In this document: positions 17,690-26,890 of the stretch, piece by piece
How the letters are laid out: each line of letters begins with the position of its first letter
How positions within the stretch are numbered: position 1 is the stretch's first letter
Assembly: GCA_028281925.1 (NCBI GenBank)
Contig: JANQIX010000006.1
Location: 1-64,000 of the forward strand
Source of the DNA: Alphaproteobacteria bacterium
GTDB lineage: Bacteria; Pseudomonadota; Alphaproteobacteria; DSM-16000; Inquilinaceae
Reading direction: 5' to 3'
DNA: 64,000 nucleotides
Translations under genes and position numbers: made by a program
The notes under the pieces: model-generated
What the model saw: only the letters and a program-made list of their open reading frames with translations
Told to the model about the DNA's origin: nothing
The model's database searches: none

Positions 17690-18436
17690 CTACCGGCCGC
17701 CGCCGACGTCCAGGATGGCGCCGGTGATGTAGGAGGATTGCGGGCCGGCCAGCCAGAGGATCGCCTCGGCGACCTCATCGGCTGTGCCGGTTCGCTTCAT
17801 CGGCACGGTCTTGCCCAATTCCGAGAGCCTATTGGGCAGCCCGGTGTCGTCATGGATATCCGTTTCGATCAGGCCGGGCCTTAGCGCATTCACGCGGATG
17901 CCCTCGGCCGCCACTTCCTGCGCCAAGCCCACCGTGAAGGTGTCGATGGCGCCCTTCGATGCGGCATAGTCCACCAGCGATCCCGCCCCACCCAGCCGCG
18001 CCGCTGCCGATGAGAGATTGACAATGGTGCCGCCGCTGCCGCCGTAACGGCTGGACATGCGCCGGATCGCGGCCTTGGCCACCAAGAAACAGCCGGTCAC
18101 GTTGACCGCCAAAAGCGCGTTGATCCGGTCCGCCGTCATCTCGTCGACCCGCGCCGCTGTGGTGATGACGCCAGCGTTGTTCACCAGCACCGACAGCGGG
18201 CCCAGACGCTCGTCGCACGCGGCGAACAAGCGGTCCACGTCGTCGGGCTCCGCCATGTTGCCGGCCACAGCAATGGCCCCGCCGCCGAGGGCTTCGACAT
18301 CCGCGACCACGGCCTCGGCGGCCGCCGGATTGCGATGATAGTTGACGCAGACATGATAGCCCCGCGCCCCCGCCATCCTGGCTGTCGCCGCACCGATGCC
18401 GCGGCTGCCGCCGGTCACCATCATCACCTTGGCCAT
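17690..18436 (-). CDS. Short-chain dehydrogenase/reductase
   Basis: 248 residues. The NAD(P)-binding TGGSRGIGAATA lies at 8-19, NNAG near residue 89, the catalytic Ser in the VNLSS strand, and YAASK supplies Tyr and Lys. An Arg and Asn in VNYHRNP after the second strand suggest NADP preference. The C-terminal ITGAILDVGGGR is standard. The substrate is unknown. The gene converges with the peroxiredoxin-like gene. Confidence 0.9.
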   Translation of the reverse strand: MAKVMMVTGGSRGIGAATARMAGARGYHVCVNYHRNPAAAEAVVADVEALGGGAIAVAGNMAEPDDVDRLFAACDERLGPLSVLVNNAGVITTAARVDEMTADRINALLAVNVTGCFLVAKAAIRRMSSRYGGSGGTIVNLSSAAARLGGAGSLVDYAASKGAIDTFTVGLAQEVAAEGIRVNALRPGLIETDIHDDTGLPNRLSELGKTVPMKRTGTADEVAEAILWLAGPQSSYITGAILDVGGGR

Positions 18437-18751
18437 CCTCGCAGCCCCTTCGCGTCCTCAATGGTTAACATCCGATGTCTCGTCGCGATCAGCTTGTTTC
18501 GGCAAAGCTGTCCGCGACTGCCGGCACTGTGCCATTTCAGGGAGTTCAGGCAACGTCCAAAGACGGTTGCCTGTATGGGTCGTCATGCCATCTGCGTCGG
18601 GTGGATCTCCAGTACCGGCCAATGCCGTGCGCGCGACCACGGCAGAATCGGACCGTCAGTCGAGGTCCCGAGAATGCCTCGGCTTGGCTGCTTTCAAACT
18701 CAGTGCTGCTAGTCGGAGAGTTTCTCGACTGGCGGGCCTGAAGCGAGATCC
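18437..18751. other. Intergenic region, no gene seen
   Basis: 315 bases between the SDR start and the cytochrome b561 stop, both on the minus strand. It should hold the SDR promoter; I see no convincing open frame, hairpin with T-run, or repeat. Confidence 0.4.
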
Positions 18752-19306
18752 TCAGCCAAACAGGCTGATCCGTCGCATCACGCCATCACGCTTGACCAGC
18801 CAGTGCCGCAGCCCTCCGGCAATATGCAGCCCTGCGAGCATCAAGATGGCGATCCCCAAAGCCGTGTGTACGGCGAAGAGCGATTGCGACAGTCCCTGGT
18901 TCTCGCCGATCAGGCCCGGCAACGTCATGTCGAAGAACTGGACCGGGAAATCTCCGGCAGCCGTCGCGAGCCAGCCGACGACGGGCATCGCAATGAGCGC
19001 GACATAGAGCAGCCGTTGCACCCAGGTTGAGAGGACGCGCTCCACCGCAGTCAGGGTCGCCACAGGCGCCGGCGCGCCGAGGCTTGCTCGCACGCACAGT
19101 CGCAGAACCATCAGACCAAGGATCAGCACGCCTGCGGTCTTGTGATACTTGTACGCCGCCGCCGCAGTCGCGGCTCCAAACGTGCTGCTGAGGCCTTCGA
19201 AGCCGTAGGCCCATAAGAAAGCCCCGGCAATCAACGAGAATAGGACGAGGACAGCTATCGTCCAATGGAGGAGACGCTGAAGGAAGGAGTAGCGTGCTTC
19301 GGCCAT
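18752..19306 (-). CDS. Cytochrome b561 family protein
   Basis: 184 residues from the ATG at 19306 with an AGGGGTGA ribosome site; the frame runs further upstream without family character. Four membrane helices are seen. Histidines that can ligate two b-type hemes occur in RLLHWTIA, YKYHKTAGVL, and the pair in VHTALGIAILMLAGLHIAGG near the C-terminus, ending RHWLV. Members move electrons from the quinone pool, for example to periplasmic acceptors or superoxide (E. coli CybB). The partner is not visible here. Confidence 0.9.
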   Translation of the reverse strand: MAEARYSFLQRLLHWTIAVLVLFSLIAGAFLWAYGFEGLSSTFGAATAAAAYKYHKTAGVLILGLMVLRLCVRASLGAPAPVATLTAVERVLSTWVQRLLYVALIAMPVVGWLATAAGDFPVQFFDMTLPGLIGENQGLSQSLFAVHTALGIAILMLAGLHIAGGLRHWLVKRDGVMRRISLFG

Positions 19307-19470
19307 GTCACCCCTGATGCGAGCAACTCCAGCTCGGTCGCCGATCAACTTAGTTTGACCATGGCTCTCGGCCAAATTCCATCCCTTCCGAAGCGCTGGG
19401 CATTCGGCCGCCATCCTGCTGGTGGCCCTTTCGTCACCCAGCAACGGCGCCTCCGCACCTTTCGTGCGGC

Positions 19471-19863
19471 CTACTCCTCAAAGCGGCTCGTGGCGTCACG
19501 GTCGCGGTCGTATCGCCTCGCCAGCGGAAACGGCGGCAACCAGGACTCGCGACGGACGGTCCAAAGCTCGTAGGTGGGCCTCAGTTGGTCAGGGGCGTCG
19601 AGGGACCCCAGGTTCACTTCAACTTCGTCGCCGGAGCGCGCGAAGACGGACGAGCCGCAGCGGGGGCAAAAGAACCGCCCGGCGTAGTCCCGTGTTTCGC
19701 CCTCGATCGTCACCGCATCCTCAGGGAATATCGCGGATGCGTGAAACAGGGCCCCATGATGCTTGCGGCAGTCGAGACAGTGACAAAGGCCGACGCGGTA
19801 AGGGCGCCCCGTCGCCACAAAGCGGACGTCGCCGCAAAGACAACCGCCCGTGAACCGATCCAT
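19471..19863 (-). CDS. GFA family zinc-binding protein
   Basis: 130 residues of the glutathione-dependent formaldehyde-activating-enzyme-like family. Zinc ligands: CLCGDVRF at 8-15, CHCLDCRK near 27-34, and CPRCGSSVF near 66-74. GGAGGAGA precedes the start. Most members have no proven reaction; the name comes from one formaldehyde-related enzyme. A second GFA gene, less similar, lies at 59025. Confidence 0.9.
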   Translation of the reverse strand: MDRFTGGCLCGDVRFVATGRPYRVGLCHCLDCRKHHGALFHASAIFPEDAVTIEGETRDYAGRFFCPRCGSSVFARSGDEVEVNLGSLDAPDQLRPTYELWTVRRESWLPPFPLARRYDRDRDATSRFEE

Positions 19864-19961
19864 GCTGTGTCTCCTCCAGATCGAAGCAGGCCGAATGTGT
19901 GAGCGTCCGGCGAGCCACCTCTAGAAGCTGGCTTGGTCGCCCAGTTTCGCAGCCGCGGAGC

Positions 19962-20072
19962 ACGCCCACGCCCGCCGATCGAGACCCTCGCGTAATAGAC
20001 TAGAACCGACATCACCGCCAACACGCGAAGACCGTCGATCCATGAGCGTCGGTGGACGCCCGGCGTGCGCAT
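19962..20072 (-). pseudogene. Fragment of an acyltransferase-3 (OafA-like) N-terminus
   Basis: Within the 394-base gap 19864-20257 the minus strand encodes HRRSWIDGLRVLAVMSVLVY and then RVSIGGRG. This resembles the first helix of membrane acyltransferase-3 enzymes (pattern R-x-IDGLRALAVLxVxxYH). The pattern ends after about 35 residues, so only a remnant is present; the His that should follow the Tyr reads Tyr-Ala. I see nothing else in the gap except the phoX ribosome site. Short match, moderate certainty. Confidence 0.4.
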
Positions 20073-20257
20073 CAAAGCCCATTCGACGTTCCCCGCCACC
20101 TTGACGTCGCAGACCGGCGGTTCGAGCAACCGAGCGGGAGGCGCAGTGTCCAGGGTCTTTAACGCCAGTGTCGCGCCAGTGTCATGCCCGTTTGCTAGCA
20201 ACTGGCATTGAAGCTGGAACGCCGAACGAGTTGGCCCCCCCGCACAAGGAGACCGCG

Positions 20258-22192
20258 ATGAAAGACGCTCCCTCCGGCACCAACGCCGCGAAACGCAGCC
20301 AATCCACCGCGATGCGGGAGGTTATCGCCGAGCGAGTGAAGCGCCGCGGCTTCCTTCTGGGTTCCGCCGCCGGCCTCGGCGCCGTCGCGGCGCAGGGGTT
20401 CGTCGGCTCGCTGTTTGCGGGCACGGCCCATGCGCAGGCAGCACAGTCCTCGCTCGGCTTCGCCGAGTTGGAACGGGTGCTCGACCACGATGCCCATGTC
20501 GCACCCGGCTACCGGGCGGATGTGCTGGTGCGCTGGGGCGATGCGATGAAGGCCGGGCAAGAGCCGATGGAGCCCGCCATGATGACGTCGGACGATCAGG
20601 CGGAGCGGTTCGGCTTCAATTGCGACTTCATCGCCTTCATGCCGCTGCCTCAGGGCTCGCAGAGTTCCGATCACGGGCTGCTCTGCGTCAACAACGAGTA
20701 CGCCTCTCCGAACGTCATGTTCCCGGGTGTCACCTGGGACAACATGCCGGACTCGCTCAGCGACGAGCAGGTGCGCATCATCGATGCGTCGGTCGGCCAC
20801 TCCATCGTCGAGGTGAAGCGCGAGGGCGATCGCTGGACGGTCGTTCAGGACAGCCCGATGAACCGCCGGTTCACGATGGCGAGCGACTTCGCGATCTCCG
20901 GGCCGGCGGCCGGGCATCCGTGGATGCAGACCAGCTATGATCCGGCCGGTGTGCTGGCCAAGGGCACGCACTACAACTGCGCCGGCGGCGTGACGCCGTG
21001 GGGCACCATCCTGTCATGCGAGGAAGGTGCTTACGACACCTTCGGCGGCGCGGTCTCCGAGAGCCCGCATGCGGCCGTGCTGGAGCGCTACGATTACGAC
21101 GGGTCCGACTATTATGGCCGCGCGCGCATCGAGCCGCGGTTCGATCTGGCGGAGGAACCGAACGAGCCCAACCGCTTCGACTGGGTGATCGAGATCGACC
21201 CTTACGCCCCCGACTCAACGCCGGTGAAGCGCACCGCGCTCGGTCGCTTCCATCATGAGGGCGCCACCGTCTGGCTGAACAGCGACGGGCGCGCCGTCGT
21301 CTATATGGGCGACGACAGCAATTTCGAGTACGTCTACCGCTTTGTATCCGATGGCACCTACGATCCGGCAAACCCGGAGACTGGTCGCGACCTCCTCGAC
21401 CAGGGCACGCTCTCGGTCGCGCGGTTCGAGGCGGACGGGACCATGCGGTGGCTTCCGCTGGTGCACGGGACGGGGCCGCTGACGCCCGAAAACGGCTTCG
21501 CCGACCAGGCCGAGGTGCTGCTGAAGACCCGTCTCGCCGCAGATGCGCTTGGTGCGACGCCAATGGACCGGCCGGAGGGCATGGAAGCCAACCCGGTAAC
21601 CGGCCGCGTCTACGCAAACATGACGAAGAACAAGAACATCACTGCCGACAATCTCAACCCGGTGAACACGCGGCCTGAGAACCTCTATGGCCATGTCGTT
21701 GAGCTGATCCCACCGGGAACGTCCGGGCCGGAGACGGACCACACGGCCGAGGTCTATGGCTGGGACCTCTTCGTCCTCTGCGGCAATCCGCAGGCGACCG
21801 AGCATGGCGCGCGCTGGCACAGCGAAACGTCGGAGAGCGGCTGGTTCGTGAACCCGGATAACCTGACCTTCGATCCGAGGGGCCGGATGTTCGTCGCAAC
21901 CGACGGCGCAAACGAGATCGATCTGCCGGACGGCATCTATGGCGTCGACACCGAGGGGCCGGCGCGGGCGCTGCCGAAGCTCCTCTTTGCGGCGCCTATC
22001 GGAGCGGAATGCTGCGGTCCCTGCTTCACGCCGGACGGCAGGACGCTGTTCGTCGCGGTCCAGCATCCGGGCGAGGATTCGGAATCGCTTGAGACGGTCT
22101 CAACCCGCTGGCCCGATTTCGGCGCCGACAGCCTGCCGCGCCCGACGGTCGTTGCGATCCAGCGGGAGGACGGGGACGAGATCGGCGTCTGA
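20258..22192 (+). CDS. phoX: PhoX-type phosphatase (DUF839), Tat-exported
   Basis: 644 residues from the ATG at 20258, with AAGGAG 7 bases before it. The N-terminus has KRRGFLLGSAAGLG and a cleavage region ending THAQA, a Tat signal. PhoX enzymes are monomeric calcium/iron phosphatases that release phosphate from many esters in the periplasm. Family blocks seen: NNEYASPN near the start, AGHPWMQTSYDPAG, the long NCAGGVTPWGTILSCEEGAYD region with the Cys that bridges the irons, RFHHEGATV, and a final GAECCGPCFTPDG. The gene stands alone with a hairpin after it; no Pho box was identified. Confidence 0.88.
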   Translation: MKDAPSGTNAAKRSQSTAMREVIAERVKRRGFLLGSAAGLGAVAAQGFVGSLFAGTAHAQAAQSSLGFAELERVLDHDAHVAPGYRADVLVRWGDAMKAGQEPMEPAMMTSDDQAERFGFNCDFIAFMPLPQGSQSSDHGLLCVNNEYASPNVMFPGVTWDNMPDSLSDEQVRIIDASVGHSIVEVKREGDRWTVVQDSPMNRRFTMASDFAISGPAAGHPWMQTSYDPAGVLAKGTHYNCAGGVTPWGTILSCEEGAYDTFGGAVSESPHAAVLERYDYDGSDYYGRARIEPRFDLAEEPNEPNRFDWVIEIDPYAPDSTPVKRTALGRFHHEGATVWLNSDGRAVVYMGDDSNFEYVYRFVSDGTYDPANPETGRDLLDQGTLSVARFEADGTMRWLPLVHGTGPLTPENGFADQAEVLLKTRLAADALGATPMDRPEGMEANPVTGRVYANMTKNKNITADNLNPVNTRPENLYGHVVELIPPGTSGPETDHTAEVYGWDLFVLCGNPQATEHGARWHSETSESGWFVNPDNLTFDPRGRMFVATDGANEIDLPDGIYGVDTEGPARALPKLLFAAPIGAECCGPCFTPDGRTLFVAVQHPGEDSESLETVSTRWPDFGADSLPRPTVVAIQREDGDEIGV

Positions 22193-22204
22193 TCCCTCGC
22201 GGCG

Positions 22205-22235
22205 GCGTGGTGGCACCCATGTCGTGCCGCCACGC
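22205..22235 (+). terminator. Hairpin after phoX
   Basis: 12-base arms with one G-T pair (22205-22216 and 22224-22235) and a 7-base loop, 13 bases after the phoX stop. There is no T-run, so it is a likely transcript-end stabiliser or a weak terminator. Confidence 0.55.
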
Positions 22236-22326
22236 TGGTCAAGGGCCGTGGTGTGCTGACAGAGGAAGCCGTCGTGAGACGGGCGGCTCTCCAAGCGTTC
22301 GGGCATGACCACGCCCGGGTCCGCCA

Positions 22327-23127
22327 TTAACCGCGACCCGATTGTCCGTAGCGGCCGAGCGCAGTGTCCGCCTCCACCACGGGCTCATTGAAGGTCCAAC
22401 GGGGAACTGTGCGCATGCGGTCGAGGCCGGCGAACATGCCCTCAAAGTTCGGACCATTCGGAGAGTCCTCATGCAGTGCAGCCTCGAACTCTTGGCCAAA
22501 ACCGCCGAAATCACTCGTATTCAGCTCGCACAGGTGAACCTGGTTCCAGTCGATCTTCAGTTCCGGGTCACGATAGAGCACGGCGGCCGTCTCCATCGCC
22601 CTGAAGGTCCCGAACTTTCCTGCCCGGACGAGCTTCGTGGCCGCGGGGCCACAGAATTCTCGCATGACGTTTCTGTACTCGCCGAGATATCGCGAATGCA
22701 CCTGGATGTATTCCAGCGATGCCTGCCATTCGGGTCGGTTGGCCGAGCCCTGCCAGTCGCGTGGCAGTACGAAGGACGAGGGCGTGGACAGAAGGATCTC
22801 CGCCCGCAGCAGACCCGATTCCGCCGATTGTGGTTCGATCACGAGGTCGACGATCGCATCGGCCGGAACAGTGTCCCGAAAGTAGCTTAGCTCCAGATGG
22901 GTCCACACCGGCGCTTCCGCGGCATTCTGAAAGACAGTGCGGTGCCGATAGAGCGCTTGCCCCAGGCATGCCTCCCCGAAACGCTCCCAATTGATGGCAC
23001 CGTCTTTGAGCGCGGATTCAATCTCTGGGTCCGGAGCCTGGATCGTCCGCGCAAGCACCACGAGGCGGTCGTCGGGCTCGATTTGGGCCAGATGCGTGTC
23101 GCAAGAAGGATGGACCGTCTCGGCCAT
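22327..23127 (-). CDS. Hypothetical cytoplasmic protein
   Basis: 266 residues that I do not recognise. GAGGGGGCG precedes the ATG at 23127. No signal peptide, membrane helix or metal motif is apparent. Trp, Tyr and acidic residues are frequent (WERFGEACLGQALYRHR, HSRYLGEYRNVMREFCG). A stop-free frame of this length with a good ribosome site makes the gene credible. It ends convergently with phoX. Confidence 0.55.
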   Translation of the reverse strand: MAETVHPSCDTHLAQIEPDDRLVVLARTIQAPDPEIESALKDGAINWERFGEACLGQALYRHRTVFQNAAEAPVWTHLELSYFRDTVPADAIVDLVIEPQSAESGLLRAEILLSTPSSFVLPRDWQGSANRPEWQASLEYIQVHSRYLGEYRNVMREFCGPAATKLVRAGKFGTFRAMETAAVLYRDPELKIDWNQVHLCELNTSDFGGFGQEFEAALHEDSPNGPNFEGMFAGLDRMRTVPRWTFNEPVVEADTALGRYGQSGRG

Positions 23128-23688
23128 CGCCCCCTCAAAGCTCGGTTTAGGCCCACAATAAGCCGAGAACGATCAACGAGCCGGCTGTGGATATTCCTGG
23201 ATAGATCATTTTCTTCCTCAAATGCATGAGCTGTCAGATACCCACGCTCCACTCCCAACAACAAACATCGAGATACGCCCTTCGCTGCGCACCTGTAATC
23301 GGCAATGCCACAAGGGTCATGGCCCCTCCGTACTGAAGGGCCACGACGATCCCCGCCAGCGCGACCCTGATCTAGAACGGGAAATCCGAGGGGCCGAGCA
23401 TCGGCGCGACGCCCAGCAGCGCCGCGAGGTCCACTGCGGCGCCCGGCCCCGCCCCGGCGGAGAGCGCGAACCCGGGAAACCGCACCCTTGAAGCGGCGTC
23501 AGCACGCAGGCTCCTCCAGATGTCCGGACGCTTTGGAGGATGTGGTAATCCTCGTTTCCGATGGTCATGCTGGATGACATGCAGACGTGCGGCCCGGATA
23601 CCGTGCCGTGGCTCAGCGTCGGCCACGATGGAAAGGCAGAGCAGCCGGAGTTGGTCTGGTCCGCCTTTCAACCCTTGGGAGAAGGCTC
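23128..23688. other. Long intergenic region, possible decayed coding
   Basis: 561 bases. On the minus strand near 23370-23470 a short stretch (ALSAGAGPGAAVDLAALLG and onward) has protein-like composition but no recognisable family, and it stops at 23372. It could be the tail of a lost gene. I support no gene, RNA or repeat here. Confidence 0.3.
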
Positions 23689-23874
23689 ATGAAAGAGTCC
23701 AACAACACATGCTTGCGTTGCGGCGGCAGCGGCTTTGAAGACGGCCACGTGGTCTGGAACGCCCCCCTGCGATTCAAGAGGCCAGACGAGGGCAGCTTCC
23801 GCCGTGGACGGCCGGTCGCTGCCCGGGCCTGTACAACCTGCGGCCACGTCGAACTCTTTCTCGAAAAGAAATAG
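23689..23874 (+). CDS. Small zinc-ribbon protein
   Basis: 61 residues from the ATG at 23689 (GGGAGAAGG ribosome site). Two Cys pairs, CLRCGGSGF at the start and CTTCGHVEL near the end, are spaced for one zinc ribbon around a basic middle. Function unknown; such proteins are often nucleic-acid or protein-binding. It stands alone. Confidence 0.7.
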   Translation: MKESNNTCLRCGGSGFEDGHVVWNAPLRFKRPDEGSFRRGRPVAARACTTCGHVELFLEKK

Positions 23875-24178
23875 CCGATCGCGCTGTGGCGGGCGCTTCT
23901 GGCATGAGGCTGCCGGTCCAGCCCCGGATCAGCTTTGGCCGCAGTGACCTTTCCCCCGGAAAACCGGGCCATTGCGGATTGGAGTTTTCCACCTTTAGAT
24001 CGGGGAAGTTCCGACTAAGCCGAGCAGTTCAGCCAAGTGTCTAAACAGGATCAATACGTTAGACGTTCGGCCCTGGCGCCCCATGCGGCGTCGCCGGACC
24101 GCTCCCCCTTAGCCACGGTCCAATGGCGAGGTTCGGCGCAGGCTTGCGCAATGACTGCCAACAGTAAAGGTTGATCCC
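23875..24178. other. Intergenic region, no gene seen
   Basis: 304 bases between the zinc-ribbon stop and the epmA stop. I see no open frame with coding character, no RNA gene and no clear terminator. Confidence 0.4.
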
Positions 24179-25249
24179 TCAAGTCGGTTGCCCCGCAGGC
24201 GGATCGGCCACAGGTGCCCAGAGCACCTGCGTAACATCCTCCGCCCCCGTCGCCAGCATCACCAGCCGGTCGAAGCCGAGCGCGATACCTGCAGCGTCCG
24301 GCATCACCGCCAAGGCCGCCAGGAAGTCGTCGTCAACCGGATAGGTCTCGCCATAGAGCGACCGCTTCAGCGCCATGTCGGCGGCAAACCGGGCGGCCTG
24401 GACCTGCGGATCGGTCAGCTCGCCGAAGGCGTTCGCCAGTTCCACCCCGCAGACGTAGAGTTCGAGCCGCTCGGCTAGCCTTGCATCGCTAGGCTTGGGC
24501 CGGGCGAGAGCGGCCATCGAGATCGGATAGTCGGTCAGCACCGTCGGGGCCCCAAGGCCGAGATGCGGCTCGATCCTGTCCAGGAAGATGCGGAAATAGA
24601 GATCCTCCCACCTGTCGCCCGGCCGGGCGCTGTGCCCGATGGCCCTGCCGGCTGCATCCAACAGTTGGAGATTGGGCGATGTGGGGTCGGGGGCCGTCGC
24701 CAGGATGTCGATGCCAGTGAAGCGGTCGAACGCGTCGGCCACCGTCATGATCTGCCAGTCGGCGGCCGGGTCGGCCTTTGCCCCTTGCCAGCGGTACCGG
24801 GTAGCGCCGGGAGTTGCGGCCAGCGCGTCCGTCAGCAGCGCCCGGCAATCGTCGATCAGGTCGTGGTATCCGGCATTGGCGCGGTACCACTCCAGCATCG
24901 TGAACTCGGGATGATGCAGCGCCGACCGCTCAGCATTTCGGAAGACGCGGGCCAGCTGGAAGATCCGCGGCATGCCTGCGGCCAACAGCTTCTTCATCGC
25001 GAATTCGGGTGAGGTGTGCAGATAGAGCCGGTTCCGGGCTTCACGGTCGGGCGATAGGAGATCGGTGGCAAACGCGACCAGGTGCGGCTCCAGCCCCGGA
25101 GAGATCTGCAGCGCCGGCGTTTCCACTTCGGTGAAGTCGCGGCCGGCAAACGCGATGCGCGTGGCCATGGTGATGCGCGACCGCGCTTCCAGGTACGGCC
25201 GGCGGCGCGCGAAGGCATCGGCTCTCCACCAGGGGTGCTGGTCGGTCAT
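24179..25249 (-). CDS. epmA: EF-P lysine ligase EpmA (GenX/PoxA)
   Basis: 356 residues, a class II lysyl-tRNA synthetase core lacking the anticodon-binding domain, which is the EpmA layout. It attaches (R)-beta-lysine to the conserved Lys of elongation factor P. Motif 2 is RVFRNAERSALHHPEFTMLEW; motif 3 is GIALGFDRLVML near the C-terminus. The efp gene is divergent with 87 bases between starts, which supports the assignment. The aminomutase EpmB, which makes beta-lysine, is not in the window. No clear ribosome site precedes the ATG. Confidence 0.93.
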   Translation of the reverse strand: MTDQHPWWRADAFARRRPYLEARSRITMATRIAFAGRDFTEVETPALQISPGLEPHLVAFATDLLSPDREARNRLYLHTSPEFAMKKLLAAGMPRIFQLARVFRNAERSALHHPEFTMLEWYRANAGYHDLIDDCRALLTDALAATPGATRYRWQGAKADPAADWQIMTVADAFDRFTGIDILATAPDPTSPNLQLLDAAGRAIGHSARPGDRWEDLYFRIFLDRIEPHLGLGAPTVLTDYPISMAALARPKPSDARLAERLELYVCGVELANAFGELTDPQVQAARFAADMALKRSLYGETYPVDDDFLAALAVMPDAAGIALGFDRLVMLATGAEDVTQVLWAPVADPPAGQPT

Positions 25250-25336
25250 CGCGGGTTCGGTTGCCTGTATCGGGGCATACTGCTACGGTTCGGCCTCCCT
25301 AAGTCATCCGATGAGCCTGAGAAAGCAAGGTTGGTC

Positions 25337-25903
25337 ATGAAGATCAACGCCATCAACATTCGCGCCGGCAATGTACTGGAAATCGACGGCAAGCTCTGGG
25401 TCGTGTTGAAGAGCCAGAACATCCAGCCCGGCAAAGGCGCCGCCGTCGTCCAGGTTGAGATGCGCGACATACGCACCGGCACCAAGAAGGACGAGCGCTT
25501 CCGCACCCAGGAAACGGTGGAGCGCGCGCGCCTGGACGAGCACGAGATGCAGTATCTGTTCGACGAGGGCGACCTGTTGACCTTCATGGACAATGAGAGC
25601 TTCGAGCAGATCCAGATCGCGCGCGACGTGGTGGGCGAGCCGGCGCAGTTCCTGCAGGAAGGCATGGTCTGCACCGTCACCAGCCATGAGAGCACACCGC
25701 TGGGCGTGCAGCTTCCGGCAACGGTCACCATGGAGGTCGTGGAGGCTGAGCCCGTGGTGAAGGGCCAGACGGCGTCAAGTTCCTACAAGCCCGCGATCCT
25801 GGAGAACGGAACTCGGGTCATGGTGCCGCCGCATATCGAGGTGGGGACGCGTGTGGTCGTCAACACGGCCGACGCCACCTATTCGGAGCGGGCGAAAGAC
25901 TAG
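25337..25903 (+). CDS. efp: Translation elongation factor P
   Basis: 188 residues from the ATG at 25337. EF-P rescues ribosomes stalled at consecutive prolines. The modified loop QPGKGAAVVQVEM near residue 35 keeps the acceptor Lys, fitting the neighbouring epmA. Three beta-barrel domains; the C-terminal region runs through ILENGTRVMVPPHIEVGTRVVVN, the family signature. The suhB-like gene follows 50 bases later. Confidence 0.97.
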   Translation: MKINAINIRAGNVLEIDGKLWVVLKSQNIQPGKGAAVVQVEMRDIRTGTKKDERFRTQETVERARLDEHEMQYLFDEGDLLTFMDNESFEQIQIARDVVGEPAQFLQEGMVCTVTSHESTPLGVQLPATVTMEVVEAEPVVKGQTASSSYKPAILENGTRVMVPPHIEVGTRVVVNTADATYSERAKD

Positions 25904-25953
25904 GCCGGCTCCGGCGGATCTTCCGATCCGTTTCCGTCACTGTTGGACAGACA

Positions 25954-26793
25954 ATGGCAGCGACGCGTTCGCCCCTGATCCATGTGATGACGCGCGCCGC
26001 GGAACGCGCGGGTCGCGCAATGCTGCGCGACTTCGGCGAGGTGGAGCAGCTGCAGGTCTCGCGCAAGGGGCCTGCCGACTTCGTCTCCGTGGCCGACAAC
26101 CGCGCCGAGCGGACCCTGAAGACGGAGCTCGCCAAGGCGCGGCCGGGCTTCGGCTTCATCCTGGAGGAAGGGGGGACCGAGCGGCCGGCCGACGGCGAAA
26201 CGCGGCAGTGGATCATCGACCCGCTCGATGGCACGACCAATTTCCTGCACGGCATCGGGCACTTCGCCATCTCCATCGCGCTGGAGCAGGAAGGCCAGAT
26301 CCTGGCCGGGGTCATCTACAACCCCGTCAATGACGAGATGTACTGGGCCGAAAGAGGCCAGGGCGCCTATATGAACGACCGCCGGCTGCGCGTTTCAGGC
26401 CGCCAGCGGCTGGACCAGGCTTTGATCGCCACCGGCGTGCCGTTTCTGGGCCATGGCGACGGCGATCGCTTCATGGCGGAACTCGGCGCGTTGATGCCGC
26501 ATATCGCCGGCATCCGCCGGTTCGGCGCTGCCAGCCTGGATCTCGCCTATGTCGCCGCCGGCCGCTATGACGGCTTCTGGGAACGGGGCCTGAGCAGCTG
26601 GGATGTCGCCGCCGGCGTGCTGCTGGTCCAGGAGGCCGGCGGCTTCGTCACCGAGATCGAAGGCGGCCGCAACCCGGTCTTCGCCGGCAGCCTTCTTGCC
26701 AGCAACTCCACCTTGCACACCCATCTTGCAAAGCGTCTGGTGGCCGAACGGCCGGCCGCTACGTCTCCACCACCTGCCCCGCCTGGCGGCTGA
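25954..26793 (+). CDS. suhB: Inositol monophosphatase family (SuhB-like)
   Basis: 279 residues. Metal and substrate motifs: IDPLDGTTNFLHG (Asp pair for magnesium) near residue 89, an EEGG block before it, and SSWDVAAGVLLVQEAGG near 213, which contains the third Asp and the inositol-binding segment. It hydrolyses inositol-1-phosphate or related sugar phosphates; in enterobacteria SuhB also joins rRNA antitermination complexes. The extreme C-terminus is Pro-rich and extra to the domain. It follows efp and is the first gene before the OmpA/MotA/MotB-like set. Confidence 0.92.
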   Translation: MAATRSPLIHVMTRAAERAGRAMLRDFGEVEQLQVSRKGPADFVSVADNRAERTLKTELAKARPGFGFILEEGGTERPADGETRQWIIDPLDGTTNFLHGIGHFAISIALEQEGQILAGVIYNPVNDEMYWAERGQGAYMNDRRLRVSGRQRLDQALIATGVPFLGHGDGDRFMAELGALMPHIAGIRRFGAASLDLAYVAAGRYDGFWERGLSSWDVAAGVLLVQEAGGFVTEIEGGRNPVFAGSLLASNSTLHTHLAKRLVAERPAATSPPPAPPGG

Positions 26794-26890
26794 CAAAGGG
26801 CAAATCGCGAACACTCCTCGCCCTTTTGTTGAAATGCTTGATTGTCCAAGGGGTTAGGCTGAACTATTGTGGTTCGTCGACGGAGACTTC

